This document shows, in pieces, positions 1 through 7,803 of a stretch of 64,000 bases of DNA. Positions within the stretch are counted from its first letter, which is position 1. Each line of letters starts with the position of its first letter. Origin of the DNA: Rhizobium indicum (lineage in GTDB: Bacteria > Pseudomonadota > Alphaproteobacteria > Rhizobiales > Rhizobiaceae); contig NZ_CP054021.1 in NCBI RefSeq assembly GCF_005862305.2, positions 3,388,501-3,452,500 of the forward strand, in the 5' to 3' direction. Position numbers and translations under genes: made by a program. Below the pieces are notes generated by a model. The model did no database searches. It had not been told where the DNA came from and saw only the letters and a list, made by a program, of their open reading frames with translations.

Positions 1-972
1 GTGATCTCGATCTCGATCATGGTGGCGCTCGTGCCCCCGATGATCCAAACCGTGATTTCCGGGCTTGCCATCATTGTCATGCCGGCCGTGGCCATCATGC
101 TTGTCGGGCCTATCCGGCTTGTCATGATGGGGCTTATCGTGGTGCGGCCTGTCATGATGAGGCTTGTCGTGATGCGGCTTGTCGGGTTTGTTCGGCCGCT
201 CCTTTTGCGGCTCGGCCTGTCTCTGTGGCGGATCCTGCCTTTGCGGAGCAGGCGCAACTGCCGGCGGAGGCCGCGTCCTGTCTTTTCTTTCCGGCGCGGC
301 TGAGGCCATATTGCAGCCGCCGAGCATGCCGATGCCGCCCGCAAGTCGCTGATTGCCGGAGAGGAAGGGTAGGGCGCGCTGATTTCCGAGCGTCGCGAGG
401 ATGCTGGGGTCGACCCGGCGTGCCGCGGACATATCGCCATTCGGCTTGGCCACCACGCAATCGCAGCGTTGCTGTAGTTGCCGGCAGCCGCCCGGGCCGC
501 AGAAACGGGCAGCACCATTCAGCAGCACGACGGCGGTCGTACCATCCGGGCCGACGTAGAAATCGAAAGCGGTGCCACGCACGCCGATCGTGCCGGCGGG
601 AGTCAGGATCTGGTAGGCCGAGGAATTGGAATTGCCGCTGACCCAGCGGAATGTGCCCTTTGCCGCCCTGATCGTCAGTTTCTTGACCGATTGGGAATCA
701 TCGAAGACATATTTGTCGATCACGACCGACGAACCCCAGCCGACCGCGAGCTTCGTGCCGTCACGAAACACGAATTGGCCAAGCCCCGATTGCGATGTCT
801 TGATGCGTTCGTTGCGATGGACGCGGGTGTCGACCTCGATCGGCCCGCTCTGTCCCGTCACCTGTGTCTTGATGACGACGGCCTGGCCGACCGGCTCGGC
901 GGCGAGCGCCGGCCATGCGCCGTTTAACGCGATGCAAAGCATCGCGACCGATACTGCGCGCCAACCCCACAT
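1..972 (-). CDS. FecR-domain protein with His-rich tail (partial, runs off left edge)
   Basis: The reading frame opens at an ATG at 972 and stays open for 324 codons to base 1 with no stop, so the C-terminus lies outside the window. Residues about 1-25 form a signal peptide ending in a PALAAE-like site. Residues about 30-150 fit a FecR/FecR-like periplasmic sensor fold: QAVVIKTQVTG, FRDGTKLAVG and TPAGTIGVRGTAFDF are typical blocks. A few Cys residues follow (GPGGCRQ, CDC). From about residue 230 the protein becomes Pro/Gln-rich and then a repetitive KPHHD/RPHHD tract rich in His, Asp and Lys, which could bind metal ions (inference). No FecI-type sigma factor or TonB receptor is visible on this side. 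The role is unknown; envelope sensing or structure is likely. Confidence 0.8.
   Translation of the reverse strand, partial: MWGWRAVSVAMLCIALNGAWPALAAEPVGQAVVIKTQVTGQSGPIEVDTRVHRNERIKTSQSGLGQFVFRDGTKLAVGWGSSVVIDKYVFDDSQSVKKLTIRAAKGTFRWVSGNSNSSAYQILTPAGTIGVRGTAFDFYVGPDGTTAVVLLNGAARFCGPGGCRQLQQRCDCVVAKPNGDMSAARRVDPSILATLGNQRALPFLSGNQRLAGGIGMLGGCNMASAAPERKDRTRPPPAVAPAPQRQDPPQRQAEPQKERPNKPDKPHHDKPHHDRPHHDKPHHDKPDRPDKHDGHGRHDNDGKPGNHGLDHRGHERHHDRDRDH
35..210 (-). repeat. short coding repeat (KPHHD/RPHHD units)
   Basis: Within the FecR-like gene, a 15-bp unit encoding K/R-P-H-H-D is repeated about four times (roughly 130-190), followed by looser KPD/RPD/HDG units. It is an in-frame tandem repeat, so copy number could vary between strains. 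Confidence 0.6.
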
Positions 973-1226
973 GATACACGTACCCCCGGGAACAGGCGAT
1001 TGTTAACATTTTAGCAATTGCTTGTCTTCTAACCCTCTTGGGTTAGGGCCGGGCCGGCGGCTAAGCGGAAATGCAGACGCTTGGGTCATCGGCCTGGAAG
1101 GGCATTCTCATCAGCGTGTCGAAAGCAAAGCTCTCGTGCGTCGCAAAAGAACCGTTGTGCCGCATTTGGATTTGCGATTTGTATGAGCGCGGAGAACAGG
1201 CCCTTTCCCGAAGGAGAAGAAGGCGG
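973..1226. promoter_or_regulatory. divergent promoter region with perfect palindrome
   Basis: This 254-bp gap separates the leftward FecR-like gene from the rightward sox operon. It contains a perfect inverted repeat at 1029-1046, CTAACCC-TCTT-GGGTTAG, which could be an operator or a small hairpin. No T-run follows it, so it is a poor terminator. A good ribosome binding site (aaggagaagaagg, 1211-1223) precedes the soxB start at 1227. Confidence 0.4.
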
Positions 1227-2480
1227 ATGCGGAAATATTCGGTTTTTGCCGTGGCACGGGAGGCCCTTCGCGGCCACAAGGGCTGGGAGAAGCAGTGGAC
1301 TTCGCCTGAGCCGCGCGCCGAATATGACGTCGTCATCATCGGCGCCGGTGGCCACGGGCTGGGTGCCGCCTATTATCTCGCCAAGGAGCACGGCATCACC
1401 AATGTGGCGGTGATCGAGAAGGGCTGGCTCGGCGGCGGCAATACCGGGCGCAACACCACCATCATCCGCTCGAACTATCTCTACGAAGAGAGCATGCACA
1501 TCTACGAGCATTCGATGAAGCTCTGGGAGGGGCTATCCCAGGAGCTCAACTACAATGTGATGTATTCGCCGCGCGGCGTAATGATGCTCTCGCACAATAT
1601 TCACGACCAGCAGTCCTTCAAACGACATATCCATGCCAACCGGCTCTACGGCATCGACAATGAATGGCTGACGCCGGAGCAGGCGAAGGCCTATTGTCCG
1701 CCGCTCGATATCTCGGCCAGCGCGCGCTACCCGATCAACGGCGCAGCCCTGCAGCGGCGCGGCGGCACGGCCAGGCACGACGCGGTTGCCTGGGGTTATG
1801 CACGGGCGGCCTCAGACCGCGGGGTGCACATCATCCAGAATTGCGAAGTGACCGGCATCCGGCGCGGTCCGGACGGACGGGTGACCGGGGTTGAGACCTC
1901 GCGCGGCTTCATCGGCGCCAGGAAGGTCGGCGTGTCGGCGGCCGGCCATACGACGACAGTCATGCAGATGGCCGGCGTGCGCGTGCCGCTGCAATCGAGC
2001 CCGCTGCAGGCGCTGGTTTCCGAGCCGCTGAAGCCGATCTTTCCCTGCGTCGTCATGTCGAACACGGTGCATGCCTATATCTCCCAGTCCGACAAGGGAG
2101 AGCTCGTCATCGGCGCCGGCACCGACCAATACAATTCCTATTCCCAGACGGGCGGGCTGCAGATCATCACCCATACGCTGGATGCCATCTGCGAGCTCTT
2201 CCCGATGTTCCGCCGCGTCAAGATGATGCGGCAATGGGGCGGCATCGTCGACAATACGCCGGATCGTTCGGCGATCCAGTCGAAGACGCCGGTTCCCGGG
2301 CTTTACGTCAATTGCGGCTGGGGCACCGGCGGCTTTAAGGCGACGCCGGGCTCGGCCAATCTCTTCGCCCATCTGATTGCTCGCGACGAGCCGCACAAAT
2401 TCAATGCCGGGCTGACGCTGGAGCGCTTCCGCAGCGGCCGGCTGATCGACGAGGCGGCGGCGGCGGCGGTGGCGCACTGA
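1227..2480 (+). CDS. soxB: sarcosine oxidase subunit beta
   Basis: The protein has 417 residues, the usual length of the beta subunit of heterotetrameric sarcosine oxidase, which oxidatively demethylates sarcosine to glycine. The start at 1227 is chosen because it follows aaggagaagaagg and gives the normal N-terminus MRKYSVFAVAREALRGHKGW; the longer upstream frame has no homology-like content. An FAD-binding Rossmann motif, VVIIGAGGHGLGAAYYLAKE, sits at about residues 34-53. A conserved RHDAVAWGYARAA segment contains His184, which probably corresponds to the histidine that carries covalent FMN in the family. The C-terminal GWGTGGFKATPGSA block is also typical. It is the first gene of the sox operon. 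Confidence 0.95.
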   Translation: MRKYSVFAVAREALRGHKGWEKQWTSPEPRAEYDVVIIGAGGHGLGAAYYLAKEHGITNVAVIEKGWLGGGNTGRNTTIIRSNYLYEESMHIYEHSMKLWEGLSQELNYNVMYSPRGVMMLSHNIHDQQSFKRHIHANRLYGIDNEWLTPEQAKAYCPPLDISASARYPINGAALQRRGGTARHDAVAWGYARAASDRGVHIIQNCEVTGIRRGPDGRVTGVETSRGFIGARKVGVSAAGHTTTVMQMAGVRVPLQSSPLQALVSEPLKPIFPCVVMSNTVHAYISQSDKGELVIGAGTDQYNSYSQTGGLQIITHTLDAICELFPMFRRVKMMRQWGGIVDNTPDRSAIQSKTPVPGLYVNCGWGTGGFKATPGSANLFAHLIARDEPHKFNAGLTLERFRSGRLIDEAAAAAVAH

Positions 2481-2881
2481 TGTGGACGGCGGCTCTCCTG
2501 ACGATCGGGATCAGCGGCGCGGCAATGCCGGCCGGTGACGTCTTTCCCGGCGTCGGAGATTTCCGCCTGCAGAAGATCCACAGGGCCGCCGGCGAAAGCG
2601 AATGGCCCTTCGTTGCCGAGAGCGGCACGCTGCTTTGCGCGATGGTCCTGCGCCAACCAGCCGTCTATTTCGTGCCCGAGGTCGCCGGAACGCCGGGACG
2701 TGCCTTCGTGATCGACAACGATATCACCATGATGGCTTTTGCGAATATCGGCATGACCGGTGTGCTGGAGCCCTACGACAATTTCGAACAGCTTCTCAAG
2801 CGCCTCGTTCCCTATGTGACGATGGGAAAGCGCCTTTGCAATCAACCTCCCGGAACCAATGTTTCCGGATCGGAACTCTAA
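2480..2881 (+). CDS. small secreted protein inside the sox operon, YebY/DUF2511-like
   Basis: The start codon overlaps the soxB stop by one base, which suggests translational coupling. The 133-residue product starts with a short hydrophobic stretch (WTAALLTIGISGAAMPAG), a possible signal peptide. It then shows a WPF-ESGTLLC segment, a VYFVPEVAGTPGRAFVIDND segment and a C-terminal GKRLC. The two cysteines (Cys53, Cys120) and this spacing resemble the YebY/DUF2511 family of small periplasmic proteins; that is recognition by eye, not a search. The gene separates soxB from soxD, which are normally adjacent. Its function is unknown. Confidence 0.65.
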   Translation: MWTAALLTIGISGAAMPAGDVFPGVGDFRLQKIHRAAGESEWPFVAESGTLLCAMVLRQPAVYFVPEVAGTPGRAFVIDNDITMMAFANIGMTGVLEPYDNFEQLLKRLVPYVTMGKRLCNQPPGTNVSGSEL

Positions 2882-2893
2882 GACGGGTAACAC

Positions 2894-3235
2894 ATGCTGC
2901 TGATCTATTGCCCCTACTGTCAGGAAGAGCGCTCCGAGCTCGAATTTCGTGGCGCGGGTGACGCGCATATCGCGCGGCCCGCCGATATCGCCTCGATTTC
3001 GGACGAGGACTTCGAGTCCTATTTCTTTATCCGCGACAATCCGAAGGGGCTGATCTTCGAACGCTGGCGGCATATTCACGGCTGCGGGCGCTTCTTCAAT
3101 GCGGCGCGCGATACGGTGACCGACAAGTTCATCGTGACCTACAAGGCGGGTGAACCGAAGCCTGAGATCGGTGCGGCGGTCCAGCAGCATGGGCCTGTCG
3201 AGACATATGAAGCCGTGGAAGGAGAGGCGCAATGA
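2894..3235 (+). CDS. soxD: sarcosine oxidase subunit delta
   Basis: The 113-residue protein begins MLLIYCPYCQ, and Cys6 and Cys9 together with His60 and Cys64 (HIHGCGRFF) match the zinc site known for the delta subunit of heterotetrameric sarcosine oxidase. It is a small structural subunit of the complex. The family FIRDNPKG, ERWRH and GCGRFFNAARDT blocks are intact. The gene ends 4 bases inside soxA (ATGA overlap), as is usual in this operon. Confidence 0.95.
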   Translation: MLLIYCPYCQEERSELEFRGAGDAHIARPADIASISDEDFESYFFIRDNPKGLIFERWRHIHGCGRFFNAARDTVTDKFIVTYKAGEPKPEIGAAVQQHGPVETYEAVEGEAQ

Positions 3236-6225
3236 GCGGCGCGAACCGTATCGCCGGCAAGGGGCGCCTGACACCGGCCAGGACCGCGCGCTTCAGCTTC
3301 GACGGCAAGAGCTATACAGCGCTCGAAGGTGATACCGTGGCCTCGGCGCTGATCGCCAACGGCGTGCATCTTCTGGGACGTTCGTTCAAATATCACCGGG
3401 CCCGCGGTATTCTGTCGGCAGGGGCCGAGGAGCCGAACGCGCTGATCGACGTTTCCCGCGATGCGGCGCGCAAGCAGCCGAACGTGCGCGCCACCGTGCA
3501 GGAAGTCTTCGACGGCATGATCGTCAGCTCGCAGAACCGCTGGCCCTCGCTTGCCTTCGACATCGGCGCGGTCAACAATCTGATGTCGCCGTTCTTCGCC
3601 GCCGGTTTCTACTACAAGACCTTCATGTGGCCGCGCGCCGCCTGGAAACACGTCTACGAACCGCTCATCCGTCGCGCTGCCGGCCTCGGCGTCGCACCGA
3701 CGGAGGAGGACCCTGACCATTATGCCAGCCGCTATGCCCATTGCGACGTGCTGGTGGTCGGCGCCGGTGTTGCCGGGCTCTCGGCGGCGCTGGCTGCGGC
3801 CGAGACCGGCGCGCAGGTGATCCTTTGCGACGAGCAGGCGGAAGCCGGCGGCGCGTTACGCTACGATCTCGGGGTAAGGATCGACGGACAGGACGGCAAT
3901 AGCTGGGCACAGAAGGCTGTGGCGCGTCTGAAGGCGATGGACAATGTCGAAGTGCTGGTCCGCACGACCGCCTTCGGCTACTACAACCACAATTTCGTCG
4001 GTCTTGCCGAGCGCGTCACCGATCATATCGCCAAGCCTTCGCGCGATCTGCCGCGCGAGCGGCTTTGGCAGGTCCGGGCCAAGCGGGTCATCCTTGCCAC
4101 TGGCGCGATCGAGCGGCACATGGTATTTCCGAACAACGACCGGCCGGGCATCATGCTCGCCTCGGCGGGGCGGATGTATCTCAATCATTACGGCGTTGCG
4201 GTCGGGACCAAGGTCGGCATCTACACGGCGCACGACTCGGCCTATGAGGCGGCCTTCGATCTGAAACGATCAGGTGTTTCGATCGCTGCCATCGTCGATA
4301 GCAGGCAGGCGCCGGGAGCGGCAGTGCTGGCAGAGGCGCGGGCGCTCGGCATCGATGTCCTGGCCGGCCAATCGGTCGTCAACACGTCGGGGCGACTGCG
4401 CATCTCGTCGATGACGGTGGCGCGCAACGGCGGCGGTTCGCCGCGCAAGATCGCGGTCGATGCGCTGCTGGTTTCGGCCGGCTGGACGCCGTCCGTCCAT
4501 CTGTTCTCGCAGTCGCGCGGCAAAGTGGCCTTCGATGCAGAAAGCCAGCGTTTCCTGCCCGGCTCCTATGCGCAGGACTGCCTCTCGGTCGGTGCCTGCA
4601 ACGGCACCGACGATCTGCAGCGGACGATCGAGGAATCGCTTGCCGCCGGCGAGCTGATGGCGCAGGCTACCGGCAGAAGCAGCGGCGAGAAGATCGCAAT
4701 TTCGGCCGAACAGGCCTATGACTGGACGGGCGGGATGATCGGCGCTGCCGAAGGCGCCGGGCCGAAGACCAACGCCAAGGCCTTCATCGATTTCCAGCAT
4801 GACGTCTGCGCCAAGGATATCCGCCTTGCCGTGCGCGAGGGCATGCATTCGATCGAGCATATCAAGCGCTTCACGACCAACGGCATGGCCTCGGACCAGG
4901 GCAAGCTCTCCAACATGCATGGCCTGGCGATTGCCGCCGAAATGCTCGGCAAGGAAATCCCGCAGGTCGGGCTCACCACTTTCCGTGCGCCCTATACGCC
5001 GGTCACCTATGGTACGCTGATCGGTCATTCACGCGGAGAGCTGTTCGATCCGACACGCAAGACGCCGCTGCACGGCTGGGAAGAAGCCCATGGCGCGGTC
5101 TTCGAGGATGTCGGCAACTGGAAGCGTGCCTGGTTCTATCCGCAGGCCGGCGAGACCATGCACCAGGCGGTCGCTCGCGAATGCCGAACGGCACGCGAGG
5201 CGGCCGGTATCTTCGACGCCTCGACGCTCGGCAAGATCGAGGTGGTGGGGCCGGATGCTGCGGAATTCCTCAACCTCATCTACACCAATGCCTGGGATAC
5301 GCTGAAGCCCGGCAAGGCCCGCTACGGCATCATGACCCGCGAGGATGGCTTCGTTTATGACGATGGCGTTGTCGGACGCCTGGCGGACGACCGTTTCCAT
5401 GTGACGACGACGACCGGCGGCGCGCCACGTGTTCTCCATCACATGGAAGATTACCTGCAGACGGAATTCCCGCATCTGAAGGTATGGCTGACCTCGGTGA
5501 CCGAACAATGGGCTGTCATCGCTGTGCAGGGACCGAAGGCGCGCGAGATCGTCGCGCCGCTGGTCGAAGGGCTCGATCTTTCGAACGAAGCCTTCCCGCA
5601 TATGAGCGTTGCCGAGTGCACGGTCTGCGGCGTGCCGGCGCGGCTCTTCCGCGTCTCCTTCACCGGCGAAACTGGTTTCGAAATCAATGTGCCGGCCGAT
5701 TACGGTCAGTCGGTGCTCGAAGCGGTCTGGGCCAATGCCGAGCCGCTCGGTGCCTGCGTCTACGGAACGGAGACGATGCACGTTCTTCGCGCCGAGAAAG
5801 GCTACATCATCGTCGGGCAGGATACGGATGGGACCGTGACCCCCGATGACGCCGGACTTTCCTGGGCGGTTTCGAAGAAAAAGACGGATTTCGTCGGCAT
5901 TCGCGGGTTGAAGCGGCCGGATCTCGTCAAGGACGGGCGCAAACAGCTCGTCGGCCTCGTCACCACGGACCCGAAGCTGGTGCTCGAAGAAGGCGCGCAG
6001 ATCGTCGCGAGCCCGAACGAGCCGAAGCCGATGACCATGCTCGGCCACGTCACGTCAGCCTATTGGTCGGAAAATTGCGGCAGGTCGATCGCCTTCGCGC
6101 TGGTCGCCGGCGGCCGGGCGCGGATGGGCGAGACGCTCTATGTGCCGATGCCGGACCGGACGATCGCCGTCGAAGTGACGGATCTGGTATTCTTTGACAA
6201 GGAAGGGGGCCGCATCCATGGCTGA
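3232..6225 (+). CDS. soxA: sarcosine oxidase subunit alpha
   Basis: The 997-residue protein is full length for the family. The N-terminus (residues about 10-100) is the ferredoxin-like domain with GDTVASALIANG and RSFKYHRARGI. A dinucleotide-binding motif, VLVVGAGVAGLSAALAAAE, lies at about residues 172-190. The C-terminal third (about 600-990) is a GcvT-like tetrahydrofolate domain, which receives the methyl group as 5,10-methylene-THF. The gene overlaps soxD by 4 bases and soxG by 8 bases, supporting one operon and one complex. Confidence 0.96.
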   Translation: MSGANRIAGKGRLTPARTARFSFDGKSYTALEGDTVASALIANGVHLLGRSFKYHRARGILSAGAEEPNALIDVSRDAARKQPNVRATVQEVFDGMIVSSQNRWPSLAFDIGAVNNLMSPFFAAGFYYKTFMWPRAAWKHVYEPLIRRAAGLGVAPTEEDPDHYASRYAHCDVLVVGAGVAGLSAALAAAETGAQVILCDEQAEAGGALRYDLGVRIDGQDGNSWAQKAVARLKAMDNVEVLVRTTAFGYYNHNFVGLAERVTDHIAKPSRDLPRERLWQVRAKRVILATGAIERHMVFPNNDRPGIMLASAGRMYLNHYGVAVGTKVGIYTAHDSAYEAAFDLKRSGVSIAAIVDSRQAPGAAVLAEARALGIDVLAGQSVVNTSGRLRISSMTVARNGGGSPRKIAVDALLVSAGWTPSVHLFSQSRGKVAFDAESQRFLPGSYAQDCLSVGACNGTDDLQRTIEESLAAGELMAQATGRSSGEKIAISAEQAYDWTGGMIGAAEGAGPKTNAKAFIDFQHDVCAKDIRLAVREGMHSIEHIKRFTTNGMASDQGKLSNMHGLAIAAEMLGKEIPQVGLTTFRAPYTPVTYGTLIGHSRGELFDPTRKTPLHGWEEAHGAVFEDVGNWKRAWFYPQAGETMHQAVARECRTAREAAGIFDASTLGKIEVVGPDAAEFLNLIYTNAWDTLKPGKARYGIMTREDGFVYDDGVVGRLADDRFHVTTTTGGAPRVLHHMEDYLQTEFPHLKVWLTSVTEQWAVIAVQGPKAREIVAPLVEGLDLSNEAFPHMSVAECTVCGVPARLFRVSFTGETGFEINVPADYGQSVLEAVWANAEPLGACVYGTETMHVLRAEKGYIIVGQDTDGTVTPDDAGLSWAVSKKKTDFVGIRGLKRPDLVKDGRKQLVGLVTTDPKLVLEEGAQIVASPNEPKPMTMLGHVTSAYWSENCGRSIAFALVAGGRARMGETLYVPMPDRTIAVEVTDLVFFDKEGGRIHG

Positions 6226-6766
6226 TGTCGCAATTCGCAAACCGGCGATTGCCGGACGTCTCGGCGGCTCCGCAGCGGTACGGCTGACGACCGCTCCCAC
6301 TGCCAGCCGGGTGGCGCTGCGCGCGCCGGCGGGATCGCTGGCAGCACTTTCCTCTGCTCTCGGCCTGCCGTTGCCGGATGCCCCGAAGACATCCGGCCGG
6401 GCCGGCGCCCGATCGGCGCTCTGGATTGGCCCGGACGAGTGGCTGGTGATCGACGGGGCCGGCGCCGATCTGATGGCCGCACTTTCCGGCGCCGGTACGC
6501 TGCATTCGGCGATCGACGTTTCCCACCGCAATGTCGCGATCATCGTCTCGGGACCGGGTGCCGAGGCGACGCTTTCGGCCGGCTGCCCGCAGGATCTGTC
6601 GCTTTCTTCCTTTCCGATCGGCGCCGCATCGCGGACGATTTTCGGCAAGGCGGAAATCGTGCTTTTCCGTACGGAAGAAGACACGTTCCGGGTGGAGTGC
6701 TGGCGGTCGTTTTCGGATTATGTCTTCGGGCTGCTGAACGAGGCGGCTGAAGACGCCGGTCATTGA
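6218..6766 (+). CDS. soxG: sarcosine oxidase subunit gamma
   Basis: The product has 182 residues and ends the heterotetramer set. The start at 6218 (MADVAIRKPAIAGRL) is preceded by aaggaaggggg within the end of soxA; an in-frame start 24 bases upstream is less well placed. Family segments include WIGPDEWLVI, DVSHRNVAIIVSG and the C-terminal ECWRSFSDYVFGLLNEA. Gamma is a THF-domain-like subunit that packs on the alpha subunit. Confidence 0.93.
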   Translation: MADVAIRKPAIAGRLGGSAAVRLTTAPTASRVALRAPAGSLAALSSALGLPLPDAPKTSGRAGARSALWIGPDEWLVIDGAGADLMAALSGAGTLHSAIDVSHRNVAIIVSGPGAEATLSAGCPQDLSLSSFPIGAASRTIFGKAEIVLFRTEEDTFRVECWRSFSDYVFGLLNEAAEDAGH

Positions 6767-6810
6767 GTCTCAGCAAATCGCGAGCGTGCGCTCATTCAAG
6801 AGGTAAGCGA

Positions 6811-7209
6811 ATGCTGCACCATGCCTCCCTCGGCGTTTCCGACATTGAGCGGTCGGCGGCATTTTACGATGCCGCCCTTGTCGCGCTCGGTTATATCAGG
6901 GTCTGGGACGATATCAGGCCGGGGCAAACAGGGCAGGCGGTCGGCTACGGCCCTCCTGGCGGCGGGGACAAACTGGCGATCAAGCATCGCCCGGACGGCC
7001 AGCGTGCGCCCGGCCCGGGTTTTCATCTGGCGTTTGCCGCGCCGAGCCGCAAGGCAGTCGATCAGTTTTATGTGGCGGCAATCGCGCAAGGCGGCAGTGA
7101 CAATGGCCGTCCCGGCCTGCGGTCCCATTACGGTGAGCATTATTATGCGGCGTTCGTCATGGATCCCGACGGGCACGCTCTCGAAGCCGTGTTCAATTCG
7201 GCTGAGTAA
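6811..7209 (+). CDS. VOC (glyoxalase/dioxygenase superfamily) protein
   Basis: This 132-residue protein has the classic beta-alpha-beta-beta-beta repeat of the vicinal oxygen chelate fold: MLHHASLGVSDIERSAAFYD at the start and FVMDPDGHALEAVFN at the end, with likely metal ligands His4, a central His (GFHLAFAAPS) and the C-terminal Glu. The start at 6811 follows aagaggtaagcga. It lies 44 bases after soxG on the same strand and may be co-transcribed. Substrate is unknown; related single-domain proteins are often annotated glyoxalase or bleomycin-resistance-like. Confidence 0.85.
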   Translation: MLHHASLGVSDIERSAAFYDAALVALGYIRVWDDIRPGQTGQAVGYGPPGGGDKLAIKHRPDGQRAPGPGFHLAFAAPSRKAVDQFYVAAIAQGGSDNGRPGLRSHYGEHYYAAFVMDPDGHALEAVFNSAE

Positions 7210-7224
7210 CAAAAGCAGTTTTGC

Positions 7225-7713
7225 TTAGACGTCCTCGGGACGGTCCTTTGGGTCGAATTGGATGATGGTGATCCATTTTGCCGTCAGTGCCGGCTTCTTC
7301 TCGTTTTCGATCTCGATCGTGACGTCATAGGTGGTCATCAGCATGCCGGCGCCGCGGAAGCGGGCTTCGGAAAGCAGGAAGCGGCCGCGGACGCGGGCGC
7401 CGCTTTTCACCGGCGTCATGAAGCGGACGCGATCGAAGCCGTAGTTGATGCCGAGGGTCTGCTCGCGCACTTTCGGCAGGCAATTGTAGTTCATCGTCGA
7501 CAGCAGAGACAGGGTCAGGAAGCCGTGGGCGATGGTGCCGCCGAACGGGCTCTCGGCCGCCGCGCGCTCAGGATCGACGTGGATGAACTGATGGTCGTCG
7601 GTCGCCGACGCGAAGGCGTCGATCATCGTCTGGTCGACGGTGACCCAATCCGAAAGGCCCGTTTCCATGCCGATCAATCCCCGCACGTCGGAGAGTGAAA
7701 TTTCCGTGACCAT
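7225..7713 (-). CDS. MaoC-family (R)-specific enoyl-CoA hydratase-like protein
   Basis: The 162-residue protein has the hot-dog-fold hydratase-2 motif: DAFASATDDHQFIHVDPERA followed by SPFGGTIAHGFLTLSL, containing the Asp/His catalytic pair. Such proteins hydrate enoyl-CoA or act in fatty-acid/PHA metabolism. The start at 7713 is preceded by a GAGG ribosome binding site; a start 18 bases upstream is also open. It lies 90 bases downstream of glgX and could be the last gene of the glycogen transcription unit or independent. Its 3' end converges with the VOC gene, 15 bases apart. Confidence 0.9.
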   Translation of the reverse strand: MVTEISLSDVRGLIGMETGLSDWVTVDQTMIDAFASATDDHQFIHVDPERAAAESPFGGTIAHGFLTLSLLSTMNYNCLPKVREQTLGINYGFDRVRFMTPVKSGARVRGRFLLSEARFRGAGMLMTTYDVTIEIENEKKPALTAKWITIIQFDPKDRPEDV

Positions 7714-7803
7714 GAATTCCTCGTGAAACAAGCCGCCGCGGCAAAGCCTTATCGTGCATTTGTGACGATTGCGACAAGGATTTGCGCGAGGGAGGGGAGG
7801 CGG

